Assembly (NCBI GenBank): GCA_910592205.1
Contig: CAJVPJ010000111.1
Location: forward strand, 1-43,611
Length of the DNA: 43,611 nt
Source of the DNA: Paraglomus occultum
Lineage: Eukaryota > Glomeromycota > Glomeromycetes > Paraglomerales > Paraglomeraceae
Direction of reading: 5' to 3'
This document shows positions 31,701-43,611 of the stretch, piece by piece. A program made the translations under genes and the position numbers. Numbering within the stretch: position 1 is the first letter of the stretch; each line of letters begins with the position of its first letter. Under the pieces are notes generated by a model that was not told the DNA's origin, did no database searches, and saw nothing but the letters and a program-made list of their open reading frames with translations.

Positions 31701-34085
31701 AGAGTTCAATATCTGAAGGAATTGTCCACTATTGGCAAATGCGGAAACTGGTTTTTTTAGGAACTTAAATGGCTACAATGGAGAATCATTTCGATTTCAG
31801 AAGAGATTGAATATGATAATAGTTGACGAGGAAATTTGATGATAACAAGCATACCCAGCATGGGTGCTTTTTGCTAACAATCTCGTTGAGACCTTTGTCT
31901 GTCGGCGATACGGTAACCTCTGCATTTTGTTGATATAACTGACGGAAAGCTTTCTTTATTTGAGGATCATATGCGAGTTCGCTTGCGAGCATAAATTTTG
32001 CATCTATACAACAATATTGATTATTAATTCTGTCTAATGACGAATTAGGAAAAGTAAAATGGTAAAACTTTACCTTCCATGAGTTGTGTGGCTGTAGTAC
32101 GTCCTAATCGAGGGCCATTATCATCTGCAGATGCCATGGCAATGTATTCTTCTGCTGCTTGCTCTGGATATTTTGAGACATCATTTGGGAAATGCATTTT
32201 ATTACGGTAAAGAAAGCTTTTGGCGAACGCTCGCATATCTATTCCAAAATGCTAATATCACAATCGGCGAGTTTAAAGTACATACTCGCACAAGTTAGAA
32301 AGATTTAAAGATAATGAATAGAAAAGTCTGAAAATTTACCTTAACAAAGCCTTGAACACCCCGGCTTCGACACCTTTCGTAGTATTTAAATTTATCTGCT
32401 TTTCTTGGGCCTCTCTTATCTGGCCTTACTATTTGGTCACAATATTTCAGACTCCAATATTCTCTCAAATCGTTAAGCTCTTCAATGCGTTCCGCCTGAG
32501 GTATCATCTCCTCTACATATTCATCAGGCTTTGCGAGCTTTGATATGTACTGTCTTAGCCTTTCGCGTGCTTCTATTAGTGCATGAAACTTTGTGTCCAA
32601 ATCATATATTGTCCAAAGGTCTTCAGTTGTGAGTTCTCGATCTCTCGAATGCGGAAGTAAATGATCACGTCGTTGTGCAATTATGTAAGGAATTTCAACT
32701 AGTTCTTGACTGAGATCTTTGACAATATATCCAACTGTATCCTGTACTTTAGCAGGTTCAGTGCCTTTCTTTTCTGCAAAGAATTTAGACACCCAACTAG
32801 TCTCTTCTTCTATTTCATCTGGAGTAAGCTTTCGTTTGCCATCAATTCCTTCGCGCAATTGCATACGTTCCGGGATGTCAATTTTCCGTATAAGTTCATC
32901 TTCGTCAGTCATCATTCGGATCTTGAGCTCATTCGGTGAGATCATCTGTTAAACGTTTAGTCAGCAATCATAGTTACATACTGGACTAAGAGGTAAACTC
33001 CATGCGTATATATTACGTTATACGGGTTTGAAAAAAGTAATACTTGGTGTACTCACTTCTTTAATATCCCTTGTTATGGGCTCTCTCCTCGCCTCCTAAA
33101 CATCATAATACGGCAGAATCAATAAATACACATCAAGATCGATTCTTATATAGACTAGCAACGAAATTGCGGAAAATACCTGAAGAGCCCATAAATAATC
33201 TGCCTTATAATCAAAGAGTTCATGCCACGTGGACTTGGCCCTAAGATGATAAAGCCGTTTTCAGCGTGATTTTAGATCCAACGTTAAATTTATAAGTCAA
33301 AACGAAAATCCTTACTCTAAATCCTCGGCACTCAAAGGCTCCCCCGCTTCATCAAGCGGAATTCCATCACCCATCTGATCATCTACAGCCATGCCACCAT
33401 CGTCGTCATCGTCGACGATGAACGTGTCGAGGTCATCACCAACAGCTTCTTGATCTTCGTAGTCTTCATCAAAAATTCTGGATAGATCGTTGCGGCGTCG
33501 GGTTGGCTCCTCTCTGCCACGTTTCTTGAGTCTCTTTAACTTTCGCTACATTAAATAAAAGTCTATTAATGTTCGCGTAACGTGAACAGCTTGGAAGAGA
33601 TTAACAAAACGTACCTCGCTTCGGTTCATTGTCATGCCTGTATTCTCTTCAACGAGTTCTAAATCTTCATCGTCTAAATCGTCGTCGTCACCTGTGGAAG
33701 CGATCAAAAAATTAGTAAACTCTAAACAGAAAGGAGTAACAAGAAAACAATTCATACTTTCTATTCTCTTCTCTCGCTTCCGTTTCCTTCGACGAGATGA
33801 ACGAACTTCATTCTTAGCCTCTTCTTCTTGCTCTTCTTCTTCTTCGTCGTCGTCGTCGTCGTCGACGATAAAGTCTTTAGCAATCTAGTGAAAAGGGTAG
33901 TTACAGGTTAAGATCGCAGTTGATAGGCATGGCATATTTGACAAATATCGAAGATCTACTTTGGCTGCTTCTTCTTCATCAGTAGATTCTTCTTCCGACT
34001 CTTCTTCAACTTCCTCCTCCTCCTCCATGGCTTCATTCTGTATAAGTTCTCCGTCCTCGTTGATGATATCTTCGTCTTCAACCAT
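28790..34085 (-). CDS. SPT6: Transcription elongation factor and histone chaperone Spt6
   Basis: Travels with RNA polymerase II and reassembles H3-H4 behind it. 1355 residues in sixteen exons: 34085-33960, 33884-33758, 33691-33615, 33545-33316, 33240-33180, 33095-33057, 32945-32340, 32251-32074, 32003-31855, 31772-31449, 31382-30807, 30677-29726, 29647-29450, 29366-29199, 29127-28997 and 28915-28790. An acidic N-terminus (residues 1-190) holds the histone and Spn1-binding region. A helix-turn-helix/core region follows. The YqgF domain starts near PRVIALTCGDEE. The HhH motif is GLGPRKAKGLL. The S1 domain is around YPGCFVPDVQIVRVQEKI. The tandem SH2 module begins at TWSEAEKHLEDKRRGE and includes VLRPSSKG with its phosphate-binding Arg. 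It ends GFKKLAGHSLAFKANRN. The donor after exon 12 (GTTTGG) is weak. Transcribed divergently from SPT5. Confidence 0.93.
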
Positions 34086-34273
34086 TTTTATATATGAATT
34101 AATAGTTAATCTTTAATAACCTACAAATTCCCCGCGCTTTTTATATAGCCGACGTTATCACGTGCACTAATTATCAAATATATTAATTTACATATTAGTA
34201 TACAACTGTGTGTAAGTAGAATATCCTTCAACATAGCCTTGCAACTTAAAATCGTATCATACTTGTATAGAAT
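34086..34273. promoter_or_regulatory. Shared divergent promoter of SPT6 and SPT5
   Basis: Only 188 bp separate the two ATGs. The stretch is AT-rich around a more GC-rich centre (CCGACGTTATCACGTGCAC) holding a CACGTG E-box at 34159-34164. TTTTTATATAGCC at 34139-34149 could be a TATA-like element. No other gene fits, so both promoters and both 5' leaders must lie here. Confidence 0.7.
34159..34164. promoter_or_regulatory. CACGTG E-box in the SPT5/SPT6 promoter
   Basis: Palindromic bHLH-type core in the context TTATCACGTGCAC, in the middle of the divergent promoter. The Cbf1-like TCACGTG form is inferred from yeast knowledge. Confidence 0.4.
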
Positions 34274-37200
34274 ATGAGTCAATACTCAGACGACGAAGGA
34301 ACTAGACCCTCGGGCTGGGAGGAAGACGATGAAGAAGAACCCCAGCCAAACGATCAGGGAGGCGATGACTATGAAGTTGAGGAAGAGCAGGAGGAAGACG
34401 ACGAGATCGAAGAAGAAGACGAGGACGAGGACGACGACGAATATGAACAAGAGAGTAAAAAGGTAAGCATGTAAGAGCAAAACCTGAAACCGGCTGACTG
34501 TAGCATTGAACAGAGAGGGCGATCAAGAGGCTATTTATTTCAAAAGGACTGTTAAATATTTCGGAATACGCTCAGAGTCTTTGTGCTAATTCGATTATCA
34601 ATTATACAGAGAAGTAAGAAGCGTCGTAAGGAAGAAAAGAATCTCTTTGTGTTAGATGAAGCTGAAGTAGATGACGATGATGAAGATGATGAGGAAGAGG
34701 AGGAAGGTTTTCAGGATAGTAAGTATATGCTCAACGGAGTATATTATGAAGCAACACATTTATACCTTTCATTTACATATACATTTTCCCCCCCTAGCCT
34801 TTATTGCCCGTGATGAGCCAGAAGAAGACCGCTTATCAGCGCGAGCAGTCCGACGTGCACGATTTGATCTAGAACGCGAGGAAGAGGATGCTTTCGATGC
34901 CCACGAGATGGCAGCACGACTCAAAGAGCGCCATCGACGTCGTCCACTGCGGATGGCAACTGATACAGCCATTCCGGCTGTATTGCAGCTTGCTGATGTG
35001 AACGAGCCTAATATGTGGGTTGTTCGATGTAAGGTTAGTTTTGTGAGCTTGAGAACGAGCCAATTATATAAAATATACTCATCCTGTTGATAAATGACAG
35101 CCCGGCAAGGAAAAAGATATTGTTCTCACGCTCATGAGACGAGTCAGCGACGCCGAGCAATACGGAGGATCAACTTCAAAGATTTTTTCTGCTTCTTGTA
35201 GAGATTCCTTAAAGGGTTATGTGTACATAGAAGCGAGAAAGCTCGCCGACGTTCAAGCGGTATGTATATGCGACGCAATGGAAAGAATGATGAATCTCTT
35301 ATTTATTAATCTCTTCAATTTTTTTTCTTGATTCGATAACATTTAGGCTGTTCAGAATGTCAACAATGTATTTGCTACAAAAATACAGCTTGTGCCTGTA
35401 GACGAGCGTGCTGATGTAATTGTAATAAAATCTAAACGCGTCGATCTTAAACCCAATAGTTGGGTAAAGATTAAGAAAGGTCGTAACGCTGGAGAATTGG
35501 CGCAGGTACTATATTGCTTCGCGCCTATGGTAGGGTATGTGTACTCTTAACAAGATTGCTCATGATATAATATGATACGATAGGTTGTTGACATATCAGA
35601 AACTGGAGATTCGGCAAGAGTTAAACTTGTGGCAAAGAAAGATGATCCATTGTCCGGGGATAAACGTAAAAAGCCGGCACATGCTAATAATTATAAGCGC
35701 GGATACATAGAGAGAGATGTCAAAATTTCAAACCTGGTTAGTATATAAATCGCTTTTTCGCTATTATTCAAATGAAGCTTACTAACTCGAATTGCAAACA
35801 GATCGTAGATGATGTAAGTCCATCAGTTGACGAAATCACAGCGTTTGCCGCAGCTCAGTTTGAGGAGGGAGCTACAAGTAAGCTAAACATAAATGAACGG
35901 TTATAATTTGCAACCTTCATTTTCACTTTAATAATAACTTGCCTGCTTCCGACCATAGTCGCAACCTTAGCCATCGACAGCCCACTCACGGCGGCCATCA
36001 AAACTGATTTCCAACCTGGCGACATAGTAGAAGTAGTGGATGGTGGTGAAGCAGGCTTGTATGGAACCGTTGATGTAGTAGAATTGGGGATGGTCACCTT
36101 TACTGTTTCGCCTGACATCAACAGTGGCGCATTACAAAAAGCTGTTGTGGAAGCCAGTCGATTGAGGAAAAAATTCTCACAAGGAGATCATGTTAAAGTA
36201 CTTAATGGCAAGCATAAAGATGCCACGGGAATGGTATTAGAAGTCAAAGGAACAACAGTTACTCTGGTTCTCGATGATACTATGGAGGAGGTAAACGGCT
36301 ATTGTCAACTCGTTGAATATTGCTTTTAAGGAGTTTACTGGAACTTTGAATGATCAACCTTAGGCTGTGGTGTTCTCAAAAGATGTCAAGAGAGCTGCTG
36401 ATGCCACAAAGAGTGTGACGTCTGAGAGCAAATATGAACTACATGAATTCGTTCAGCTATTGTGAGTATTTTTGGTATCTCACAAGTTTCCTTATTGCTT
36501 GATGAGTTCTAATTTATTTTCTTCAAAGCAATGGTACGTATGGTATCATTGTCGGAATCGAGCGTGGATCCTATCGTATCCTTAGTGACGACGGGATTGT
36601 ACGAAGCGTTGAGGCAGTAGAGATATCAAGGAAGCTCGATACTCGACGGGCGCAAGTCAAAGATTCACACGGAAATACCTTACAGCAAGGCGACTTGGCA
36701 CAAGAAACTATTCGAGAGGTTGGTTATATAATAATGCATAATATGTGCTGGTTTGAAACAACATTTCTTACAGAGATTTTAACTAATGTAGATGCGTGAG
36801 GGCAAGATATTACATATATTCAAACACACGGCCTTTTTATTATCTCGTGACGTCTCTGAAAATGGTGGTGTGTTTTTCACACGATGGAAAAGTCTCATCA
36901 ACAAGAATTCAACCACGGTAAGCAACCGACTTTGGCTACACTTTTATTTGCTTTTCGGTTGCCTTGTCTGACTTTTTATCTCGTTGTTATTGCACGCAGA
37001 CCGCACCGAAACTCGATCAAATAAATCCAGCAGTTTACGGTAACCGGCAGTTGGATAGATCTCAAGGACAGAATCGCGGTTTCAATAATCGTGGTTATGG
37101 TGAAAGAGGAGGATATGATCGCATGCGCGGAAAGAATGGTAGAGGACGAGGAAGAGGACGAGGAAGAAAGGACCATTTAATTGATCAGACAGTTACTATC

Positions 37201-38004
37201 GTCAAAGGTCCTTATAAAGGCTATATGGGTATTGTAAAGGATACCACAGAAACCATGGCAAGAGTGGAATTGCATACGGATAGTAGAATATTGAACGTTG
37301 AGAAGGCTAAATTAATGATGAAAGAGTACGTGATGAGTTTTTTTTCTGCTTTATTCTGAACTTTGTGGTGTCTAACTGCTTTTGCACGATCTCCGTCTAT
37401 ACACAGTTCGAGCGGAATTATCCGACCAATTGCATCTGACTTCCAACCCAGAGAGCGCGATCTAGATACGTCCAGCAATTACGGCGCATCGTCACCTTAT
37501 TCCCCCAGTGGTTGGTCGTCATCTCCTCGTACACCGTCCTGGGCTGGTAGCCGTACACCGGCCTATTCCTCGGCTATGACACCCAATCCACACGCCGACG
37601 GCTCGCGCACGCCCGCTATTCATTCAATGAATGATGGCTCACAAACACCGGCATGGGACATTGGCAGTAAAACGCCGGCATGGATAGGCGGATCAAGTGA
37701 TGGATCGCCGCGATGGGGCGATGGCGGGTTAACTCCTAGGTGGAATGATATTTCTGCACCTACTCCTGCCCCGGAGACTCCGAGATTTTCTGCACCGACG
37801 CCGGCGCCAGTCACACCCAATTTCCTTGCGGCAACACCTGCTGCGGATGGGCCGAATTTCGTGCCAACGCCGAAGCATCTTCCACCCACTACTCCTGAGC
37901 CTATGACTCCAGGACTGTTTGTACCGGCGACTCCACACTTCATACCTGCTACTCCCATGGCTGCTGGCGGTGATTATGCTGATGGGACCTTGAATTCGGA
38001 ATAA
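34274..38004 (+). CDS. SPT5: Transcription elongation factor Spt5 (DSIF large subunit)
   Basis: NusG-family factor clamping RNA polymerase II. 916 residues in thirteen exons: 34274-34462, 34610-34718, 34798-35033, 35101-35259, 35347-35505, 35584-35736, 35802-35877, 35959-36290, 36364-36461, 36529-36718, 36792-36917, 37000-37325 and 37407-38004. A very acidic N-terminus (residues 1-100) is followed by the NGN domain (PNMWVVRCKPGKEKDIVLTL to about VIVIKSKRVDL), which binds Spt4. Several KOW domains follow (PNSWVKIKKGRNAGELAQVV, FQPGDIVEVVDGGEAGLYGT, GDHVKVLNGKHKDATGMV, and VTIVKGPYKGYMGIVKD after an RGRGRGR stretch). The C-terminal repeat region has TPAW/TPAY units (GSRTPAY, GSQTPAW, GSKTPAW), then TPAP and TPxF repeats, the substrate of Cdk9-type kinases. 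It ends DGTLNSE. Confidence 0.95.
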
Positions 38005-38823
38005 TGAAATCAGTTTTATAATTAAATAAATTTAATTCAAAAATTCGTTTAATAAAAGTTTGATATGCGCTGTATACTTGGGATTACAAATCGCGATTGG
38101 GTCATAATTGGGTCATAATTTTAATTTAGGCCATTAAAGATTGTAACACCACGAGATTTTTATTGTCAAGTAATAGTAACGTGATCATTCGAATGACAAT
38201 TTGACACTCCTACCCCAACTGAGAAACCAGCTTTTGCACGATCTAAACATGAAAGAAGAAACAAAGGTTCGCTTAACCCTGGCTAAAGCTTAATGTCTCG
38301 TTTTATAGGCCTTCTTATTCATACCCTTTACTACAGGAAAAAATTAACAAAATCACAGAGATAACGAAAACTATCATTCACTGGGGCTTCATACCTTTTG
38401 TAATTTACTTGGGTAATGTACCCGAGTCGATCTCTCTCAAACGGTTACTGCCATATTAATAATAAACTTTTTTATAGGCTATACGAGAAGTAACCCGAGA
38501 CCTTCTCTCATAAGGTACGTGCAAAAAAAATTTAATATATGAGATCTCGGCGCATTTTGGGACAACTACTGAGTAATATTTACTTTTTACAGGCTCATAA
38601 GCCCTCTAGCTTGACGAATTTGCAAGGTTGAAAATTCTATCCACTGGTAAGTAGGAAAGTGGCTGCCATCATTTTGGGGTTTATAAGACCCGCATTACAC
38701 TTTTTGCAATAGCGGAAACACGTCTAGATCATTTAATTTAATTTACAATTGAATCCGAAATGGTTTCAATGTTAATTTATTTATATTTCAGATAACGGTA
38801 GAAATTCGCAAAAGTCGAGAACT
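38005..38823. other. Interval between convergent SPT5 and protease genes
   Basis: No coding gene seen. Several intron-end-like strings (TTTTATAGG, TTTTACAGG, GGTAAGTAGG) occur on the plus strand near 38310-38650, but no exons with coding character connect them. A spliced non-coding transcript is possible but unsupported. Confidence 0.3.
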
Positions 38824-40585
<1,762 letters not shown>

Positions 40586-42980
40586 TTTGTCTTGGGTTTT
40601 TCGTTACGAACTATCAAAGCTTTATGGCAGTAGGGAAAGATAGTAGAGACCTAGGGGGATGAGGGGTAAAGGGTGCTGGAGCGGGCGTCAGACGTGAGAA
40701 ATACGCCCCATTCAGGGTCGATGACACAGATAAATTGCCGCGCAACCCGAATCCTGATAGTTGACCATCGATAATCTTGGTTTCCAAAAGGTCTTGTGCG
40801 CCAATCCCGCCAATCTATACCTGGTTAGATTGCCAGCGTAAACAATAAGGTCGGGGAGATATTAATCGACCGTATTTCGAGAACGATCAAATCGGTTTAG
40901 ACCAGAAAATTTGAGGGTTCGAATTCTAGTCGAATTGTAATGAGAATGTTCACATATCAACAAGGAGTCCTAGTTAAAGTTTCACGATCAGCATGATGGT
41001 CTAACTGATCGACGCGATCAGTCAACGGTTCATTACTTAAAAAATTAGCATGAGTGCGCACGTACCTTCATCTTTTTCGTAAAGATTTCCTTTACCATGA
41101 TTATGGGTGTGAAGAAGCCGCTGACTTAACTTTTTCACATGAAACATTTTCATGAAGAAAGAGAATCCCCAGTTGACTTTGAATGGGACTATTTGGTAGA
41201 ATCAAACTATGCGCACTTGATGAAATGATAGGATTTGTTATGTATTGGCCCAATTTTAACTTTATTGATCAAAGAACTTTTGATATTAATAGTTTTGTGT
41301 CTGTGGTTATCGTTTGTACTTAAACAGACACATGTAACAGTCTCGTGCATGCATCAACTTAACTCGTCTTGGTTAAATACATTCTCTCTAAAAACATCGA
41401 TTGACTGGCATTATTTAAAAATGTCGTTCTGTTTATCTCTTTGCTGTACAGTGCCTTTCAAATCCATTTTGCTACTGCGGTGTATTCATCGTCCTTATCT
41501 TATGTCACCTAGTCGCTGCCCAGTTTTAGAAAACCTATAGATTACGTAAGTGAGTTCTATACGTCATATCACGCACACGTTGATGTTGATATTCAGCGAA
41601 AATTAAGCGGAACGTTTGTTTTTACACAATCGATAATTTGTTTCTTCTTGATGGTGGAAGCAAATCAAAACTTTTGCTGAGGTATCGTCTTGACCAAGCC
41701 TACGTTTGACCATGATATATAAATCAGTTTATGAATCAGATATTTGAATATCCCATCTCTGCAAAGAGATCTTTTAGTACACCCACGTAATAGCACAATC
41801 TTCATCTCCGGAAGTTTTTTCCGGGTCAATGTTACATCCCCAGCCTTATCGCAACGGGTCCCTGCATGCAGTCGGAATACGGCGAAAACACCGAGTGCCA
41901 AGGCGAGTGAAAACTTTCTTTAACCTAACAATACTTTCTTGATTGCTAGCATTCCGGATAGCTTTCGTAACATTTATAATTTATCTTTCTATTCTTACTT
42001 ACCGCTAAAATTCTGTGAATACTTAATGATATTCGTATAAATAAAACACTGGTACTATTATAGAAGTTTTTCTTGTACGTTTGCATGCTTACCTATAAAC
42101 TTTTGATATTATACTCATTTCGAACATAAGATATTCATCAACTCACAAATGTAATTGCCAAAAGTGATTCATATTTGTAAAATTTGTCGTCATATTTGTT
42201 TACCTTCATTCTGCGCCAAATTATCTATCGTTATGTTGATTCACTAGTCTACACGGTTGTTCAGTAAGCCAATACTGTGACGTCATATTAATATACTTTG
42301 ACTCCCGTATAAAAATATTACTATAATTAAGATTATCGTGCGTGCCCTATTATATTTCAAATACGCTTTTGTGAATAAACCTTTATAATTATATTTTGGG
42401 TATTTACCGAGTCATGTAAAGTTCGATAGACCGACCATTCTTGACTCGTTCTGAGAAATCGTCTGATCATCTGCTTGATATATAATTAATAATGCAAACC
42501 GTAACCAAGATACACGTAACTCAGCGGAATATTTTCACACAGCTGAAAAATCACGAAATTGGAGAAGCAACGTCTCGATGGATCCAGTGTAAGGATACTA
42601 ACCAAATCTAGTTAGTATGCTATTAGAGCACATTCGCTCCTCCGAATATCCAATGACTACGGTTTACTAAAACTCAAAATTGATGACTTCTAAAGGGTGA
42701 TGATCTAATATCATGAGCTGCGACATATTAATATCGTAAAGCATTGATTGGGGACCAACGTATAATTAATCGAATTGAATTGCATCGTATATTTTTACTT
42801 AAGAACCTTTTATAGTATTAAGTTTTCTGCTGTATGATAATAAATCGCTAATTGGATGGGTTGTAAATTCGATCGGTGACCACTGAACTAAGCAGTCGAC
42901 CGTATTCATGTTTGGCGGTAGGAAATACCTCATATCAACGTAACATTGCGTCAGATCTTTTTAAGCGTCATTATATACGT
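40586..42980. other. Long intergenic region upstream of the protease
   Basis: No confident gene. 40600-40860 is less AT-rich, likely the protease promoter and leader. A minus-strand scrap near 41920-41760 reads as a hydrophobic leader (KFSLALALGVFAVFRLHAG) then, after a frame change, GCNIDPEKTSGDEDCAITWV; this could be a broken small secreted Cys-containing protein, but an in-frame stop precedes the leader and no start is convincing. Confidence 0.4.
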
Positions 42981-42984
42981 GGAA

Positions 42985-43200
42985 AGTTCTTGCCGCTTGG
43001 CTTATTTCGAAAGTTGCGTAGTAATTTTAAAACTGACTGAACTATTCTTTCAAAATAGTCTCCTCCTACTTTTGTACATTTTGTAATCCTTCCACCAACT
43101 TCCAAAAGACGTGGTGATACTCTTCTTATGAGATGCTAAAAACAACTGCCCGAAGGCCTTAATCCTGCAATGCTTTTTTTTAACCAAGTCATTTTATAAT
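42985..43200 (-). pseudogene. Possible mariner-type transposase 3' remnant
   Basis: The minus strand reads SHKKSITTSFGSWWKD and, in the neighbouring frame, RRVSPRLLEVGG then KCTKVGGDYFER. RW.KC....GDYFE is how many mariner transposases end. No DDD core or inverted repeats were found, and the match is short and frame-broken, so this is a weak call. Confidence 0.25.
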
Positions 43201-43532
43201 TCTAACAAAATGACATGGACAAAATCAAGGCGTAGAATAGATGAGACAATAATTTAGATGTGTTATGAGGCATAAGAACTTTTTGAACCATCATGTAATA
43301 AAGTGATGTGTTGGCTTGAATTTGATTTCTCGGAAAGGATTAATGTGCATCCAACTCATGTGTCAACTTGAGAAATTTCGAATGTCGGCGGCCGCAATGC
43401 GCCAAGAAATTCTTGTTTCAAGTGATGCTCACAACCCACATTACCAACTGGAAGCCAAAGCGCTAATGTCACAAAACCGAGACTTGCAGAATTTAGCCCA
43501 ATGGGACTTTTATTTGAAATACTATATTAACT

Positions 43533-43539
43533 ATTGTTG

Positions 43540-43611
<72 letters not shown>
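43533..43611 (+). repeat. ATT trinucleotide microsatellite at the window end
   Basis: An uninterrupted ATT/TTA run of over 70 bp reaches the last base, so the true repeat is longer. Preceded by TTGTTGTTGTT. Probably where an assembly or window was cut. Confidence 0.95.

Noticed and set aside
37620-37958. Open frame of 112 codons on the minus strand, rich in Gly and Val
   Set aside because: It is the antisense of the repetitive Thr-Pro tail of SPT5; repeats keep the opposite frame open.
40905-40930. GGGTTCGAATTC resembling a tRNA T-arm on the plus strand
   Set aside because: The flanking bases do not form a T-stem and no cloverleaf exists upstream.
41235-41540. Hydrophobic frame of about 100 codons on the plus strand
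   Set aside because: Leu/Ile/Phe-rich translation expected from AT-rich DNA; no motif, no splice partners.

Overview
The window is nuclear DNA of an intron-rich, AT-rich fungus. Its genes carry short introns (mostly about 50-110 bp) with GT..AG ends, its proteins are fungal-type (vacuolar proteinase A, Esa1, eIF5, Spt5/Spt6), and the accessory stretches hold fragments of the expanded kinase and Crinkler-like families that I associate with arbuscular mycorrhizal fungi (Glomeromycotina, Rhizophagus-like). The organism assignment is inference from those fragments and was not tested by any search.

Layout. 0.07-0.85 kb (-): a three-exon gene of unknown function. 1.6-3.7 kb: a decayed element bounded by a perfect 65-bp inverted repeat and holding a kinase fragment. 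5.6-7.5 kb (+): an HSL-family alpha/beta hydrolase, convergent with a seven-exon N-terminal glutamine amidohydrolase (7.9-9.1 kb, -). 10-14.7 kb: a transposon graveyard with a decayed DDE-transposase-like gene, a restriction-endonuclease-fold fragment and two related small helical fragments. 15.2-16.6 kb (+): an ABHD4/5-CLD1-type hydrolase. 17.2-18.6 kb (+): an intronless ESA1-type MYST acetyltransferase. 20.0-20.4 kb (-): a kinase pseudogene. 20.8-22.4 kb (-): eIF5. 23.1-25.3 kb (-): an LRR protein whose first intron holds a pogo-like MITE. 26.0-26.9 kb (+): a second decayed copy of the 12-kb transposase. 27.1-27.9 kb (+): the U5 snRNP protein Dim1/Dib1. 28.8-34.1 kb (-) SPT6 and 34.3-38.0 kb (+) SPT5, head to head across 188 bp. 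38.8-40.6 kb (-): a pepsin-type vacuolar protease. 40.6-43.6 kb: mostly empty sequence ending in an ATT microsatellite.

The conserved genes are largely housekeeping information-processing genes. Esa1 acetylates nucleosomes, Spt5 and Spt6 travel with RNA polymerase II, Dim1 serves the spliceosome and eIF5 serves start-codon selection. The divergent SPT5/SPT6 pair is the clearest functional unit. Exon models were built by hand from reading frame, splice signals and family similarity. All those marked complete sum to whole codons and give lengths normal for their families.
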